This document shows positions 52,353 through 60,552 of a stretch of DNA of 64,000 nt, one piece after another. A model generated the notes under the pieces. It had not been told where the DNA came from. It worked only from the letters and a program-made list of their open reading frames with translations, and ran no database searches. Positions within the stretch are counted from its first letter, which is position 1. Each line of letters opens with the position of its first letter. The stretch spans positions 248,001 through 312,000 of the forward strand of contig JABUFD010000001.1 in the NCBI GenBank assembly GCA_013314735.1, given 5' to 3'. Source of the DNA: Anaerolineae bacterium (GTDB taxonomy: Bacteria > Chloroflexota > Anaerolineae > Anaerolineales > Anaerolineaceae). A program made the translations under genes and the position numbers.

Positions 52353-53138
52353 CTAGAAGTAGAACATGCCGTTGGTGAACACAGAACTGATGCGATTGAT
52401 AATGAAGGCGGGCAGGCTGCGTATTGAAAGGTACAACACGGCTGTTCCCAGCAGGATCAGCAGTCCTTTGAGAAGTTTGATCTGTGTAACCGGCCTGAAT
52501 CCTGCCAGTATCAGCAGCAGTTGCCACACCAGATACAAGTCGATGAATTTCAGCAGGACGGCGAAAAATCCGGCCAATCCCTGTGCGTCCACGGGTCCGA
52601 ATCCGGATAAACCTGGCGAAGTGATCAGCTGACCGGCAGCCAGCAGGTAGACGGATTGCACCACATCACGCACCACGAACGGCAGCGCGCTCCACGCAGC
52701 CAGGTTGAATACCCCGCGCCATTCCAACGGGTGTCCGGCCAGTAGCAGTAGTACCATCAGGATCACACTCAGGATCAGCCAGTTGGACCAGATTCCCAGC
52801 CAGCGCCCGATGATCGGGAACAGGGTGGTGCGGACAAAACCGCTGTTTTGCGCCATCACATTGGAATATTGATCCTGGTATTCCTCCGGGTAGTATTCCA
52901 TGTCGGGCGGCATTTCCGCCGGTACGGCGGTTCGTTTTTCGATCGATGCCGTAATCATTGTGAGGATCAGGCTGCTGACCATCAGGATCAACAGCGGGAA
53001 CAGCCAGATGGCTTTTTCGGTATTGACTATCTCCGGCATGGTCTTGCGTGGTTTCAATAAAACCCGCGGAATTTTCCCCGGATTGGTTTGGCCGGGTTGT
53101 TCCACCATTGTCAGGTTGCTCGATTCATTTTCGCTCAT
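52353..53138 (-). CDS. YIP1-family membrane protein
   Basis: A 261-residue protein with a cytoplasmic N-terminus and about five membrane helices, matching the bacterial YIP1 domain family. It precedes the ATPase by 9 nt and so belongs to the ABC cluster; its role there is unknown. Two ATGs lie in tandem; I chose 53138 because the GGGAGGAA site is 5 nt upstream of it but only 2 nt before 53141. Confidence 0.75.
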   Translation of the reverse strand: MSENESSNLTMVEQPGQTNPGKIPRVLLKPRKTMPEIVNTEKAIWLFPLLILMVSSLILTMITASIEKRTAVPAEMPPDMEYYPEEYQDQYSNVMAQNSGFVRTTLFPIIGRWLGIWSNWLILSVILMVLLLLAGHPLEWRGVFNLAAWSALPFVVRDVVQSVYLLAAGQLITSPGLSGFGPVDAQGLAGFFAVLLKFIDLYLVWQLLLILAGFRPVTQIKLLKGLLILLGTAVLYLSIRSLPAFIINRISSVFTNGMFYF

Positions 53139-53390
53139 CATTTCCTCCCGGGATCAGGGTTGCAGCACATCACCAGTTATAACGTTCGTGACCCGATTAA
53201 TGTTCCCTCATCCATGGCGATTATACACTGATTTCAGATTGTCTTTCCCGTTGAGATGGGTACATTGTGTGGGCAGGTTTGTTCGTTTGGAAGTAGCACC
53301 ACAATTTTCAAATGGCTGGCGCTGCAATTGCAGGGGAAAAAAATGATACACTAAAACCGGAAACGTCAAGCACTGGAAGCGAGGTATGGC

Positions 53391-54026
53391 ATGAGCCAAT
53401 CAATTGTATCACTGGTTGAACGCGAGCCTGCGTTGCGGGGGATATTGCCGCAGTTGGAAGCAGCCGGCAGTATCCTGTTGGCAACTGCCCAACGGAGCGG
53501 CACCATCCTGGTGTGCGGCAACGGCGGCAGCGCTGCGGACAGCGAACATATTGTGGGGGAGTTGATGAAGGGTTTCCTGATGAAGCGGCCGCTTACACCC
53601 CAAATGCGCGCACGGTTTGAGGATGCCTATGGCGCAGAGGGTGGTTGGCTGGCTGACCATTTGCAAGGAACGATACCTGCGATTTCACTTGTCAGCCACA
53701 GCGCCCTGATCACGGCTTTCCTCAACGATGTGGAGCCGTCGATGATATTTGCCCAACAGGTGCTGGGATATGGCAAAGCGGGTGACTGCCTGATCGCTCT
53801 TTCGACATCCGGCAATTCGGCCAATGTGGTGAATGCTGTGCGCACCGCCCATGTGTTGGGGCTACATTCTGTGGGTATGACAGCCGAAACCGGCGGTGTA
53901 CTGAAAGAGCTGTGTGAATGCTGCATCTGCGTTCCTGCCCAAACCACGGCCCGGGCACAGGAATACCACCAGATGATTTATCATGCATTATGCGCGGATG
54001 TGGAAGCCGCGCTGTTCACCCGCTAA
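53391..54026 (+). CDS. SIS-domain phosphosugar isomerase (GmhA-like)
   Basis: A 211-residue SIS protein with 'LVCGNGGSAADSEHIVGELM' and 'IALSTSGNSANVVNAV', the phosphosugar-binding motifs of sedoheptulose-7-phosphate isomerase GmhA. It would make D-glycero-D-manno-heptose 7-phosphate from a pentose phosphate product. It starts a compact unit with HAD, deoxyhypusine-synthase-like and PfkB genes. Strict GmhA function is likely but not proven. Confidence 0.85.
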   Translation: MSQSIVSLVEREPALRGILPQLEAAGSILLATAQRSGTILVCGNGGSAADSEHIVGELMKGFLMKRPLTPQMRARFEDAYGAEGGWLADHLQGTIPAISLVSHSALITAFLNDVEPSMIFAQQVLGYGKAGDCLIALSTSGNSANVVNAVRTAHVLGLHSVGMTAETGGVLKELCECCICVPAQTTARAQEYHQMIYHALCADVEAALFTR

Positions 54027-54045
54027 CGGGACGACGGGAGTAGCC

Positions 54046-54888
54046 ATGACCCTACCATTGTTGCAGACATTGCAGAACCGCCAGGTTGAAATCATCCATC
54101 CTGATATCATGCGCGGGAAAATACGCTTTGCCTTGTTCGACTTTGATGGAACCCTGTCCACCTTCCGGGAGGGCTGGCAGGTAGTGATGCACCGGATGAT
54201 GATGGAATACCTGCTGCGCACCCCGAAGCATGAATCTGAAGCGGCGCTTTCCAGTGCCGTACGGGAAGCCATCGACATTTCCACCGGCAAGCAGACGATT
54301 TACCAGATGATCACTTTGCGCGAAATGGTGGCAGCGCGCGGTGGTGAGGTGCTGAAGGCCGAAGACTACAAATCCGATTTTAACCAGCGCCTGCTGGATG
54401 CGATCCAACACCGGATTGACGGCGTGGGCAGCGGTGACATTCCACGGGAGCAGATGCTGGTTCCCGGTTCGCTGGCATTGCTGGAGCAGCTGAAACAGCG
54501 GGGCGTGGTGTGCTTCCTGGCCTCGGGAACGGATGAAATCTATGTGCGGCAGGAAGCAGACACCCTCGGCCTGTGCGGTTATTTCGCCGGGATTTACGGC
54601 GCGCAGGAGGATTATATCAACCACTCCAAGCGCAAGGTGATCGAGCGCATCATCCGCGAACATCATCTTTCCGGTCCGGAACTGGTGGGCTTTGGTGATG
54701 GCTTTGTGGAGATTGAGGATGTGAAAGATGCGGGGGGAATCGCGGTGGGGGTGGCGAGCGATGAGGTGCGCCGCAGTGGCGTGAATGAATGGAAACGCAC
54801 CCGCCTGATCCAGGCTGGAGCGGATGTGATCATCCCGGATCACCTGGAATGCACAATGTTATTGCAATGGTTGTTTGCGGAGGAATGA
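54046..54888 (+). CDS. HAD-superfamily phosphatase
   Basis: A 280-residue HAD hydrolase with 'FALFDFDGTLSTFREGW' (nucleophile Asp and acid Asp), 'FLASGTDE' (motif II) and 'GFGDGFVEIEDVKDAGG' (motif IV). A helical cap lies between. By context it would remove the phosphate from the heptose-like product, but heptose 1,7-bisphosphate phosphatase GmhB is usually smaller and capless. It is 19 nt after the SIS gene, with GGGAG before the ATG at 54046. Confidence 0.82.
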   Translation: MTLPLLQTLQNRQVEIIHPDIMRGKIRFALFDFDGTLSTFREGWQVVMHRMMMEYLLRTPKHESEAALSSAVREAIDISTGKQTIYQMITLREMVAARGGEVLKAEDYKSDFNQRLLDAIQHRIDGVGSGDIPREQMLVPGSLALLEQLKQRGVVCFLASGTDEIYVRQEADTLGLCGYFAGIYGAQEDYINHSKRKVIERIIREHHLSGPELVGFGDGFVEIEDVKDAGGIAVGVASDEVRRSGVNEWKRTRLIQAGADVIIPDHLECTMLLQWLFAEE

Positions 54889-54890
54889 AA

Positions 54891-55853
54891 ATGGCTTATC
54901 CTGTGTTTGACCGGAACCAATTGATCCTGAAACCCCTGGCAGCACGTGTGCATGACATGTCACTGGCGGACGTGCTGGCGTTGGATGATGTGGTTGAACC
55001 AAGCACATCATCGGACCTGCCAATCCTTTCACAACGCATCCGGCAGGCACGCAAAGCGGGCAAGCCGGTGATTTTGATGATGGGGGCGCATGTCATCAAA
55101 CGCGGCATGTCGCGTTTCATCATCCAGTTGATGAAGGATGGCTGGCTCACACACATCGGTATGAACGGTGCCTGTGCCATCCATGACAGTGAACTGACGA
55201 TGATCGGCGCGACCACGGAGAGCGTGGCACGTTATATTACGGAAGGACAATTTGGCCTGTGGCAGGAAACAGGCATAATAAATGAAGGAGCAACCAAAGC
55301 GCAGCAGGAGGGTCTGGGCTTTGGCGAGGCATTGGGGCAGTTGCTGCTGGAACGGCAATACCCGCACCTGGAGGTGAGTATCCTGGCGAATGCCTGCCAG
55401 CTGGGTATTCCCGTCACCTTGCATGTGGGGGTCGGTAATGATATTGTCCACGAACACCCCAATATGGACGGTGCGGCTACCGGGTGGGCTTCCTACCGCG
55501 ATTTCCTGATCCTGGCGCGCGCGATGCAGGATTTGCAGCATGGCGTGGTGATGAATATCGGTACAGCCGTGATGGGGCCGGAAGTGTACCTGAAATGCCT
55601 TTCGATGGTGCGTAATGTCGCCCATCAGCGCGGCGAGAAAATCAATGAATTCACCAGCGCGGTTTTCGACCTGCTGCCGATTGCCCAGCCCCATCAGGAA
55701 GCGCCCAAAACGGACCCGGCTTATTATTTCCGCCCCTATAAAACTGTCCTGGTGCGTACGGTGCAGGACGGCGGCGAATCCTATTATATACAGGGTGACC
55801 ACCGCTCCACGGTGGGAACACTGCAGCGCATGCTGAACTCGAAGGAAGCGTAA
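54891..55853 (+). CDS. Deoxyhypusine-synthase-like protein of unknown function
   Basis: A 320-residue protein with 'MMGAHVIKRGMSRFIIQLMK', 'HIGMNGACAIHDSELTMIGA' and 'VTLHVGVGNDIVHEHPN', which recall the NAD-binding fold of deoxyhypusine synthase. Bacteria have no hypusine, so another role is certain if the homology holds. It sits inside the SIS-HAD-PfkB unit and may act on the same sugar or its nucleotide form. The ATG at 54891 has GGAGG 7 nt upstream; the ATG at 54885 is too close to it. It ends 4 nt before the kinase gene. Confidence 0.55.
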   Translation: MAYPVFDRNQLILKPLAARVHDMSLADVLALDDVVEPSTSSDLPILSQRIRQARKAGKPVILMMGAHVIKRGMSRFIIQLMKDGWLTHIGMNGACAIHDSELTMIGATTESVARYITEGQFGLWQETGIINEGATKAQQEGLGFGEALGQLLLERQYPHLEVSILANACQLGIPVTLHVGVGNDIVHEHPNMDGAATGWASYRDFLILARAMQDLQHGVVMNIGTAVMGPEVYLKCLSMVRNVAHQRGEKINEFTSAVFDLLPIAQPHQEAPKTDPAYYFRPYKTVLVRTVQDGGESYYIQGDHRSTVGTLQRMLNSKEA

Positions 55854-55857
55854 ACCA

Positions 55858-56904
55858 ATGAGCAACCTGCGCGCACGGCTCGAAGCGATTTTTGCCCGAT
55901 TTCCACAGATGCGGGTGCTAATGGCGGGGGATTTCTTCATCGACCAGTACCTGCAGCTGGAACGACGCTATTCGGAAACTTCACTCGAAACGGGGCTGGA
56001 AGCCTACCAGGTGACGGGTATCACCAACAGCCTGGGCGCGGCGGGGACGGTGGCTAATAACCTGTGTGCGATGGAAGCACAGGTATTGGCGTTGACCATG
56101 CGCGGTGCGGATGCAAACGGGTACGTGATGCAACAATTGATGGCGTTGCAGGGGATTGACATGCAGTATGTGGTGTCCCACGAAGCCATTTTCACCCCTA
56201 CCTACATCAAGCCGATGATGTTGGAAATTGATGGACGCAGGCATGAGTTAAACCGGATGGATATTAAGAACCGACAGATTGTGCCCGCGGTGGTGGAAGC
56301 CGTGTTGATGCTGCACCTGCGTACAGCTATTGAACAGGTAGATGTGATCCTGGTCACCGACCAGGTGCCCGAAGCAAATTGCGGGGTGCTTACCAACCAG
56401 ATACGGGCGCAGCTGGCCGAATTGGGGTTAATCTACCCGGACCTGCCAATATGGGTTGATTCACGTGAACGGGGGGGATTGTTCGCGCATATGGCTTTAA
56501 AAACGAACCTGGCGGAGGCACGCAAATCGCTGGGGCTTACAACAGATAAGGCCCTGGAACCGGTGGATGCGGCGGCATCTCTGCAAGATAAAATGGGCAA
56601 ACCGGTGCTGGTCACCGCCGGTGAGCGGGGGATTGCGTATAGCGACATCTTCGGCAGCGGGATGATCCCGGCTGTCCCTCTGGAGGAACCGTTCGATGTC
56701 GTCGGTGCCGGTGACAGCGTTCTGGCAGGTGCGGGCCTGGCCATTGCCGCGGGTGCAACCCTGGCAGAAGCCGCGTTGGTGGGTTGCCTGGCGGCGTCTG
56801 TCACCGTGAAAAAAATCGGAACCACCGGTACGGCCAATGTCCCGGAAATGCTGGCGAACCTTTCCTACTACGAAACCAATTTTCCCGATCTGCTGGCAGA
56901 ATGA
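55858..56904 (+). CDS. PfkB-family sugar kinase (heptose 7-phosphate kinase RfaE1/HldE-like)
   Basis: A 348-residue ribokinase-fold enzyme with 'RVLMAGDFFIDQYLQ', 'NSLGAAGTVANNL' and the C-terminal catalytic 'FDVVGAGDSVLAGAGLA', whose Asp is the base. The N-terminal region is like D-glycero-beta-D-manno-heptose 7-phosphate kinase. With the SIS isomerase and HAD phosphatase it could make ADP- or GDP-heptose precursors; the nucleotidyltransferase is missing here. Confidence 0.85.
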   Translation: MSNLRARLEAIFARFPQMRVLMAGDFFIDQYLQLERRYSETSLETGLEAYQVTGITNSLGAAGTVANNLCAMEAQVLALTMRGADANGYVMQQLMALQGIDMQYVVSHEAIFTPTYIKPMMLEIDGRRHELNRMDIKNRQIVPAVVEAVLMLHLRTAIEQVDVILVTDQVPEANCGVLTNQIRAQLAELGLIYPDLPIWVDSRERGGLFAHMALKTNLAEARKSLGLTTDKALEPVDAAASLQDKMGKPVLVTAGERGIAYSDIFGSGMIPAVPLEEPFDVVGAGDSVLAGAGLAIAAGATLAEAALVGCLAASVTVKKIGTTGTANVPEMLANLSYYETNFPDLLAE

Positions 56905-57161
56905 TTCAGTTTGCCAGGCCGTCATCCGTGGAATGAAATAAGGGTTTGGTGAGGGGGGCAGTCTTCGCATTCACCCGTTAAACCAGCGTACCGCCAAATT
57001 TTTGGCAGGTCGTTTCCTGTTTGGTCGCCAGATATACACTACCTCCAGCGCGATGGACTATCCTGGCGCTCCGGTAAATGACATAGGTCAGTGACAAATC
57101 GGAAGAATTACCTGATTTCATGTGAAAGAATGAGAAAAGTTTTTGTTTTATATGAAAAACA

Positions 57162-57190
57162 TTGACAAAAGGTGAAAAAATTTATAAGAT
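57162..57190 (+). promoter_or_regulatory. Strong promoter of the DeoR-fusion regulator
   Basis: TTGACA (57162-57167), a 17-nt spacer and TAAGAT (57185-57190). The predicted start, near 57197, lies directly before the palindrome at 57206. Confidence 0.72.
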
Positions 57191-57205
57191 TGCTTTATTC
57201 ATTTC

Positions 57206-57217
57206 GAAACCGGTTTC
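57206..57217. promoter_or_regulatory. Perfect palindromic operator, LacI-family type
   Basis: GAAACCGGTTTC is a perfect 12-nt palindrome with the central CG typical of LacI-family operators. It lies just past the predicted transcription start, where a bound repressor would block the promoter. Confidence 0.65.
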
Positions 57218-57315
57218 TATGACTGCATGGCGGTCCGGGTTTGGGAGTGGGTCATTCTATTACCAGTTATTCAGGGAATCAGGGAAAACGTCATTGACGT
57301 TGGATTGGAGCATTC

Positions 57316-58971
57316 ATGTCGATTCAATTGCGCCACCAGCAGATCATCAAAATATTGCAGGAGGAGGGTTCGGCAGATGTCAACAAGCTCGCCAACCGCC
57401 TGAGCGTTACCGGTGCCACCATCCGCGCTGACCTGCGGAAACTGGAATCGCAGGGGTATCTGCAGCGCTACCACGGCGGGGCGATGCTGACAGAAGAAGG
57501 CCAGAGCCAGGATAGCCTGGTGGAGACCCGCAAGCGTAACATCGCCCGTTATGCCGCCAGCCTGTTGCGAGATGGCGACTCTGTTTTGTTTGATGCCAGC
57601 ACCACGGTGCGGCACATGGTGAAGTTCATGTATCATTTACACGATCTGACCCTGTTCACGAATGGGATTGGTTTGGCGAAAGAACTGGTCAAGAATTCCT
57701 CCAACAAGGTGGTGTTGATCGGGGGTGTGCTGCAGCCGGACGGCGACCTGGTGAAAGGTTTGCGCGGTTTTTCCATCACCGATGGGTTAAATATCGGAAA
57801 AACATTCATCTCGTGTTCCGGGTTTACTTTCAAGAACGGGCTCTCAACCTTCGATGTGGAAGAAGCCGAGGTGATGCGGGAACGCATTGCCGTGGCCGGG
57901 CAGGTCATCGCCCTGATCGATTCGTCGAAATTTGGCACGTCTGGTGTGGCGCCGTTTGCGACCCTGAATGAGGTCGCCATGGTGATCACGGATGAGGGGA
58001 TCGATGCGGAGGCGATCGAACAATTCCGGCGCAGCGGGACGGAGCTGGTAGTGGTCAATGAGCATGGGGTCAGTAACTATGTACGCCGCCAGCGAGACTA
58101 TTTCACTATCGGTTTCGCCAACCTTGACAACTCCGGGTTTGCAGCGGATGTGCTGGCCAGTCTCGAAGCGGCTGCTGAAAAGCAGAATATCCGTCTGATT
58201 GTCAAAAACAACCAGCTTAACAGTGAACTGGCGCTCAAGAATGCTGATGACTTGCTGGACGAAGGCATTGACCTGATGATCGAATACCACATTGATGAAC
58301 GCATTGGCGGCGTGATCATGGATAAATTCAACCGCCACCGGGTGCCGGTGATTTGCATCGACATCCCGATGATCGGCGCCACGTATTTTGGTGTTGATAA
58401 CTACAATGCCGGGTTGATGGCTGGAGAAGCGCTGGGCGAATGGATCATGGAACACTGGGGCGGGCACTATGACCGCATCCTGATCCTGGAGGAGCCCCGC
58501 GGCGGCACCCTGACAGCCTCCCGTATTTACGGGCAGATCGATGGCCTGCAAAAAATCCTGGGCAAGATCACAGATGGCAAGCGCATCTACCTTAACAGCG
58601 GAAACCGGATTGATGTCAGCAAGTCGTCGGTGATGGAAACGCTGCGGGCGTATCCCGAATTTCACCGGCTGGCCATTCTGCCATTCAATGATGATGCCGC
58701 AATCGGTGCCTGCCGCGCGGCACGTGAACTGAACCGTGAGAAAGATATCATCATTGTCGGCCAGGGGGCATCGCCGATCACGCGCGCCGAGTTACGCAAC
58801 CAGGATTCCCGCGTGATGGGCTCAACTGCCTTCTGGCCGGAACAATATGGCGAGAAGGTGATCGATATCGCCAAGCGGATATTGGACGGCCAGCGTGTAC
58901 CCAACGCGGTGACGATGCAGCATACCTTCCTGACCGCGAAAAACATCAACCAGTTTTACCCTGAGGGATGA
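57316..58971 (+). CDS. DeoR-type regulator fused to a periplasmic-binding-protein sensor
   Basis: A 551-residue three-domain regulator. Residues 1-57 are a DeoR helix-turn-helix ('LANRLSVTGATIRADLRKLE'); about 70-230 is the DeoR C-terminal sugar-phosphate-sensing domain with 'VLFDASTTVRHM', 'LFTNGIGLAKEL' and 'SGFTFKNGLSTFDVEEAEVM'; about 255-548 is a LacI/periplasmic-binding-protein-like domain ('GVIMDKFNRHRVPVICIDIP', 'ALGEWIMEHWGGHYDRILIL'). Two effector domains suggest it senses two sugars or a sugar and its phosphate. It is followed after 32 nt by the isomerase gene. The ATG has GGAG 6 nt upstream. Confidence 0.88.
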   Translation: MSIQLRHQQIIKILQEEGSADVNKLANRLSVTGATIRADLRKLESQGYLQRYHGGAMLTEEGQSQDSLVETRKRNIARYAASLLRDGDSVLFDASTTVRHMVKFMYHLHDLTLFTNGIGLAKELVKNSSNKVVLIGGVLQPDGDLVKGLRGFSITDGLNIGKTFISCSGFTFKNGLSTFDVEEAEVMRERIAVAGQVIALIDSSKFGTSGVAPFATLNEVAMVITDEGIDAEAIEQFRRSGTELVVVNEHGVSNYVRRQRDYFTIGFANLDNSGFAADVLASLEAAAEKQNIRLIVKNNQLNSELALKNADDLLDEGIDLMIEYHIDERIGGVIMDKFNRHRVPVICIDIPMIGATYFGVDNYNAGLMAGEALGEWIMEHWGGHYDRILILEEPRGGTLTASRIYGQIDGLQKILGKITDGKRIYLNSGNRIDVSKSSVMETLRAYPEFHRLAILPFNDDAAIGACRAARELNREKDIIIVGQGASPITRAELRNQDSRVMGSTAFWPEQYGEKVIDIAKRILDGQRVPNAVTMQHTFLTAKNINQFYPEG

Positions 58972-59003
58972 AGTCATTCCCTACCAGAAAAAAGGAGCAA
59001 CCC

Positions 59004-60428
59004 ATGACAGATACTGTGAAAATCGGCTTGTTTGGCATTGGCCTCGATACGTATTGGCCGCAGTTCAAAGGCCTGAAAGAAAAGCTGATGGGCTACCAGG
59101 CGGAAATCCACGCAAACATTGCGGCACGCCAGGTAACCGTGGTCGATGCCGGATTGGTGGATTCACTGGAAAAGGCGTACGCCGCGGCAGACCTGTTCAA
59201 GCGGGAAAATGTGTCGCTCGTGTTCCTGTATGTCAGTACCTATGCGTTAAGTTCAACAGTCCTGCCGGTGGTGCAGGAGGTAAAAGTGCCAGTGGTGGTG
59301 CTGAATATGCAGCCCGTCAGCCGGATTGATTATGCCACATTCAACCAATTGGGCAGCCGTGAAGAAATGACCGGTGAATGGCTGGCGCATTGCCAGGCGT
59401 GCTCCGCGCCGGAAATCGCCTCCGTGTTTAACCGGGCCGGCATTGATTACCACCTGGTGACCGGCTATATGCAGGATGAAACGGCGTGGAATGAAATTTA
59501 TGCCTGGGTGGATGCGGCCTCGGTCGCTTCGCAGCTGCGGCGCAGCGCGGTGGGGGTGTTGGGCCATTACTACCTGGGGATGATGGATGTCTACAGTGAT
59601 ATGACCCAACTCGCGGCTGTGTTTGGCAACCATTTTGAAATTGTCGAAATGGATGAATTAAAAACGTTGCGCGATGAGGTGACGGAAGGTGAGATCAGTG
59701 CCATGATCGCGAAATTCGATGCCATGTTTGATGTCAGTAGTGAATGCCCCACCGATGAAATCCGCCGCGCGGCGCGTACCAGCTGCGCCCTTCATCAACT
59801 GGTGGAGAGGCACCGTATGGAAGCGATGGCGTATTATTATGAAGGCACGCCTGGCAGCGAGCATGAGGATATCGTTACATCGGTGATTGCGGGGAATACC
59901 CTGTTGACCGCCAATCACGTTCCTGTAGCTGGTGAGTACGAAATCAAAAACGTCCTGGCGATGAAAATCATGGATTGCTTCGAGACGGGCGGGTCGTTCT
60001 CGGAATTTTACGCAATGGATTTCGATGATGACATTGTCATGCTGGGGCATGACGGGCCGGCGCATGCCGGCATTGCCGAAGGCAGGGTGCGGCTGGTGCC
60101 GCTGCAGGTGTACCACGGGAAACCTGGCAAGGGGCTGTCGATCCAGATGAGTGTGGCGCACGGCCCGGTAACCATCCTTTCGGTGTTGCAGGACGGTCTG
60201 GGCAAGGTCAAATTACTCGTGGCAGAGGGCGTTTCGGAAGATGGCCCGACATTGGAGATTGGCAATACCAACAGCCGATATCGTTTCCCGATTGGTGCAA
60301 AGGCGTACATTAATGCCTGGGCGAGTGCCGGGCCCTCCCATCACTGTGCGATCGGGGTAGGACACATTGCCCAGAAGATCGAGAAATTGGGGAATATCCT
60401 GGGGATAGACGTGATCCGGGTGTGTTAG
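59004..60428 (+). CDS. L-fucose/L-arabinose isomerase-family protein
   Basis: A 474-residue protein of the fucose/arabinose isomerase fold: 'KIGLFGIGLDTYWPQFKG', 'NVSLVFLYVSTYALSSTVLP', 'HYLGMMDVYSDMTQ' and a C-terminal domain with 'WASAGPSHHCAIGVGH'. It interconverts an aldose and ketose; the sugar cannot be read. AAAAAAGGAG is 5-6 nt before the ATG at 59004. It probably shares a transcript with the regulator upstream, which fits sugar-dependent control. Confidence 0.82.
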   Translation: MTDTVKIGLFGIGLDTYWPQFKGLKEKLMGYQAEIHANIAARQVTVVDAGLVDSLEKAYAAADLFKRENVSLVFLYVSTYALSSTVLPVVQEVKVPVVVLNMQPVSRIDYATFNQLGSREEMTGEWLAHCQACSAPEIASVFNRAGIDYHLVTGYMQDETAWNEIYAWVDAASVASQLRRSAVGVLGHYYLGMMDVYSDMTQLAAVFGNHFEIVEMDELKTLRDEVTEGEISAMIAKFDAMFDVSSECPTDEIRRAARTSCALHQLVERHRMEAMAYYYEGTPGSEHEDIVTSVIAGNTLLTANHVPVAGEYEIKNVLAMKIMDCFETGGSFSEFYAMDFDDDIVMLGHDGPAHAGIAEGRVRLVPLQVYHGKPGKGLSIQMSVAHGPVTILSVLQDGLGKVKLLVAEGVSEDGPTLEIGNTNSRYRFPIGAKAYINAWASAGPSHHCAIGVGHIAQKIEKLGNILGIDVIRVC

Positions 60429-60481
60429 TTTTGTGCCAGTTGCCCGATGCAACCTGAGCAAGATGGTGTGAGAGAAAATAT

Positions 60482-60520
60482 CGGCTCCCGATGAACCAAG
60501 ATCGGGAGCCGGCTTGTTTT
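60482..60520. terminator. Terminator between the isomerase and sulfatase genes
   Basis: CGGCTCCCGAT (60482-60492) pairs with ATCGGGAGCCG (60501-60511), followed by GCTTGTTTT on the plus strand and ATATTTTC on the minus strand. It can serve both convergent genes. Confidence 0.82.
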
Positions 60521-60552
60521 GCTGAAAGATATGTGAACGGGTCAGAATCTGC

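Larger units (their letters stand above)
56905..57315 (+). other. Gene-free stretch holding the regulator promoter and operator
   Basis: These 411 nt carry no convincing gene. The left half is of mixed composition; the right half becomes AT-rich and holds a strong promoter and a perfect 12-nt palindrome, listed separately. Transcription from here would cover the DeoR-like regulator and the isomerase gene. Confidence 0.6.
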
